A DNA stretch of 5,177 bases, taken from contig NZ_CP053923.1 of assembly GCF_014672695.1 (NCBI RefSeq), forward strand, positions 1,067,485 to 1,072,661. The letters run 5' to 3'. The notes under the pieces were generated by a model. The model saw only the letters and a program-made list of their open reading frames with translations. It was not told the origin of the DNA and ran no database searches. Shown here one piece after another: positions 4,300 to 5,177 of the stretch. Numbering within the stretch: position 1 is the stretch's first letter; the number at the start of each line of letters is the position of its first letter. The DNA comes from Defluviicoccus vanus. Its GTDB lineage: Bacteria; Pseudomonadota; Alphaproteobacteria; Rhodospirillales; Defluviicoccaceae. A program made the position numbers and the translations under genes.

Positions 4300-5177
4300 T
4301 TACCGCCGTGCCTGACCGGTCACTTGCGCCGACAAGGAGAGCGAACGGCCCTTTCGCTTCACGCTCACATCGATACGATTTCCCGCCGCGATCAGCCCGA
4401 CCCGGTTACGCAGGTCGCCAGCATTGGTAATGGGATGGCCATCAATGGCAACAATCACATCGCCGATGCGGATACCGGCACGATCGGCCGGTGAACCCGA
4501 CTCCACCTGGGTGACAAGCGCTCCCTCACCGCGGTCGAGGTCCAGGCTCTCAGCCATGTCGGGGGTTACGTCCTGCACCGCGATTCCCAACCGACCGTGA
4601 CGCACTTCGCCGAAGCGGACCAGTTGCTCCATCACCCCGCGGGCCATGTTGCTGGGAACGGCGAAGCCAATGCCGATGTTGCCGCCTCCCGGCGACAGGA
4701 TCGCGGTGTTGATGCCGATCAGCGAGCCGTGCAGATCCACCAGGGCGCCGCCGGAGTTACCCGGGTTGATCGAGGCATCGGTCTGGATGAAATCCTCGTA
4801 GCCGCCCACCTTCAATCCGGTGCGGCCAAGTGCGCTGACGATACCGGAGGTCACCGTTTGGCCAAGTCCGAAGGGATTGCCGATGGCGACGACGAAATCG
4901 CCGACCTTGAGCGCCTCGGAGTCACCGAAGGGAAGCTCGCTGAGGCCATCCGCCTCGATGCGCAGCAAGGCAATATCGGTCGCCTCGTCGCTGCCGACCA
5001 GTTGCGCCTTCAGCCGCCGCCGGTCCTTCAGGGTGACGAAGATTTCAAGCCCGTTCGCCACTACGTGGTGGTTGGTGAGCACATAGCCATGGCTGCTGTC
5101 GACGATCACCCCCGAACCGGCGCTGACCTGGGTCCGCTCCTCCGGCATCCCCTCGGGGATATTGAAGAAGCGGCGAA
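4300..5177 (-). CDS. HtrA/Deg-family serine protease with one PDZ domain (5' end off the window)
   Basis: This is an envelope quality-control protease of the DegQ/DegS/AlgW group, a trypsin-like fold acting in the periplasm. The frame continues past the right edge through RRFFNIPEG, so the ATG at 5148 is internal and the signal or anchor sequence is missing. Counting from that ATG as 1, the triad is H28 in TNHHVV, D58 in ATDIALL and S132 in NPGNSGGAL, with IGNPFGLGQTVTSGIVS at about 89-105. A PDZ domain follows at about 186-275, beginning with the peptide-binding loop RLGI and containing GSPADRAGIRIGDVIVAIDG. The protein stops right after this domain (GQARR, TAA at 4302-4300), giving the one-PDZ layout of DegS/AlgW rather than the two of DegP/DegQ. 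It is convergent with the deacetylase across a 50-bp gap. The family is certain; the subtype and any role in sigma-E activation are inference. Confidence 0.93.
   Translation of the reverse strand, partial: RRFFNIPEGMPEERTQVSAGSGVIVDSSHGYVLTNHHVVANGLEIFVTLKDRRRLKAQLVGSDEATDIALLRIEADGLSELPFGDSEALKVGDFVVAIGNPFGLGQTVTSGIVSALGRTGLKVGGYEDFIQTDASINPGNSGGALVDLHGSLIGINTAILSPGGGNIGIGFAVPSNMARGVMEQLVRFGEVRHGRLGIAVQDVTPDMAESLDLDRGEGALVTQVESGSPADRAGIRIGDVIVAIDGHPITNAGDLRNRVGLIAAGNRIDVSVKRKGRSLSLSAQVTGQARR

Overview
The window comes from a GC-rich Gram-negative bacterium, most likely a proteobacterium. The evidence is the C-terminus of a bacterial tyrosine autokinase of the Wzc/ExoP type, a periplasmic HtrA/DegQ-like protease, a polyprenyl-phosphate glycosyltransferase and high G+C codon use throughout. 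The sequence alone does not fix the genus or class. Most genes concern the cell envelope or surface polysaccharide, and one insertion sequence interrupts the layout.

From left to right: (1) positions 1-201 hold the tyrosine-rich tail of an exopolysaccharide tyrosine kinase whose start lies off the left edge. (2) A 14-bp stem-loop at 232-266 follows it. (3) An apparently intact IS1182-family insertion sequence (269-1841, 1573 bp) sits at the foot of that stem-loop, with 15-bp perfect terminal inverted repeats and flanking CTAG copies. (4) Positions 1846-2081 have no convincing gene but carry three successive stem-loops, including a perfect 13-bp inverted repeat. (5) A minus-strand GT2 glycosyltransferase with two C-terminal membrane segments occupies 2082-3239. 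(6) A 143-bp divergent intergenic region, AT-rich on its GT2 side, separates it from (7) a plus-strand YdjC/ChbG-type deacetylase (3383-4249). (8) Convergent to that, a minus-strand HtrA/Deg serine protease with one PDZ domain runs off the right edge (4300-5177).

The most informative combination is the divergent GT2 plus YdjC-family pair. The same two enzyme types make and N-deacetylate an undecaprenyl-phosphate-linked amino sugar in lipid A or envelope glycan modification (FlmF2/NaxD in Francisella; the Bordetella lgm genes are comparable). Here that role is inference, and the expected third partner, an ArnT-like GT-C transferase, is not in the window. The tyrosine kinase and the protease fit an envelope-biogenesis neighbourhood but need not share a pathway with this pair.

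I found no CRISPR array, tRNA, rRNA, toxin-antitoxin pair or clear defence system. The least explained stretch is the structured DNA at 1846-2081.
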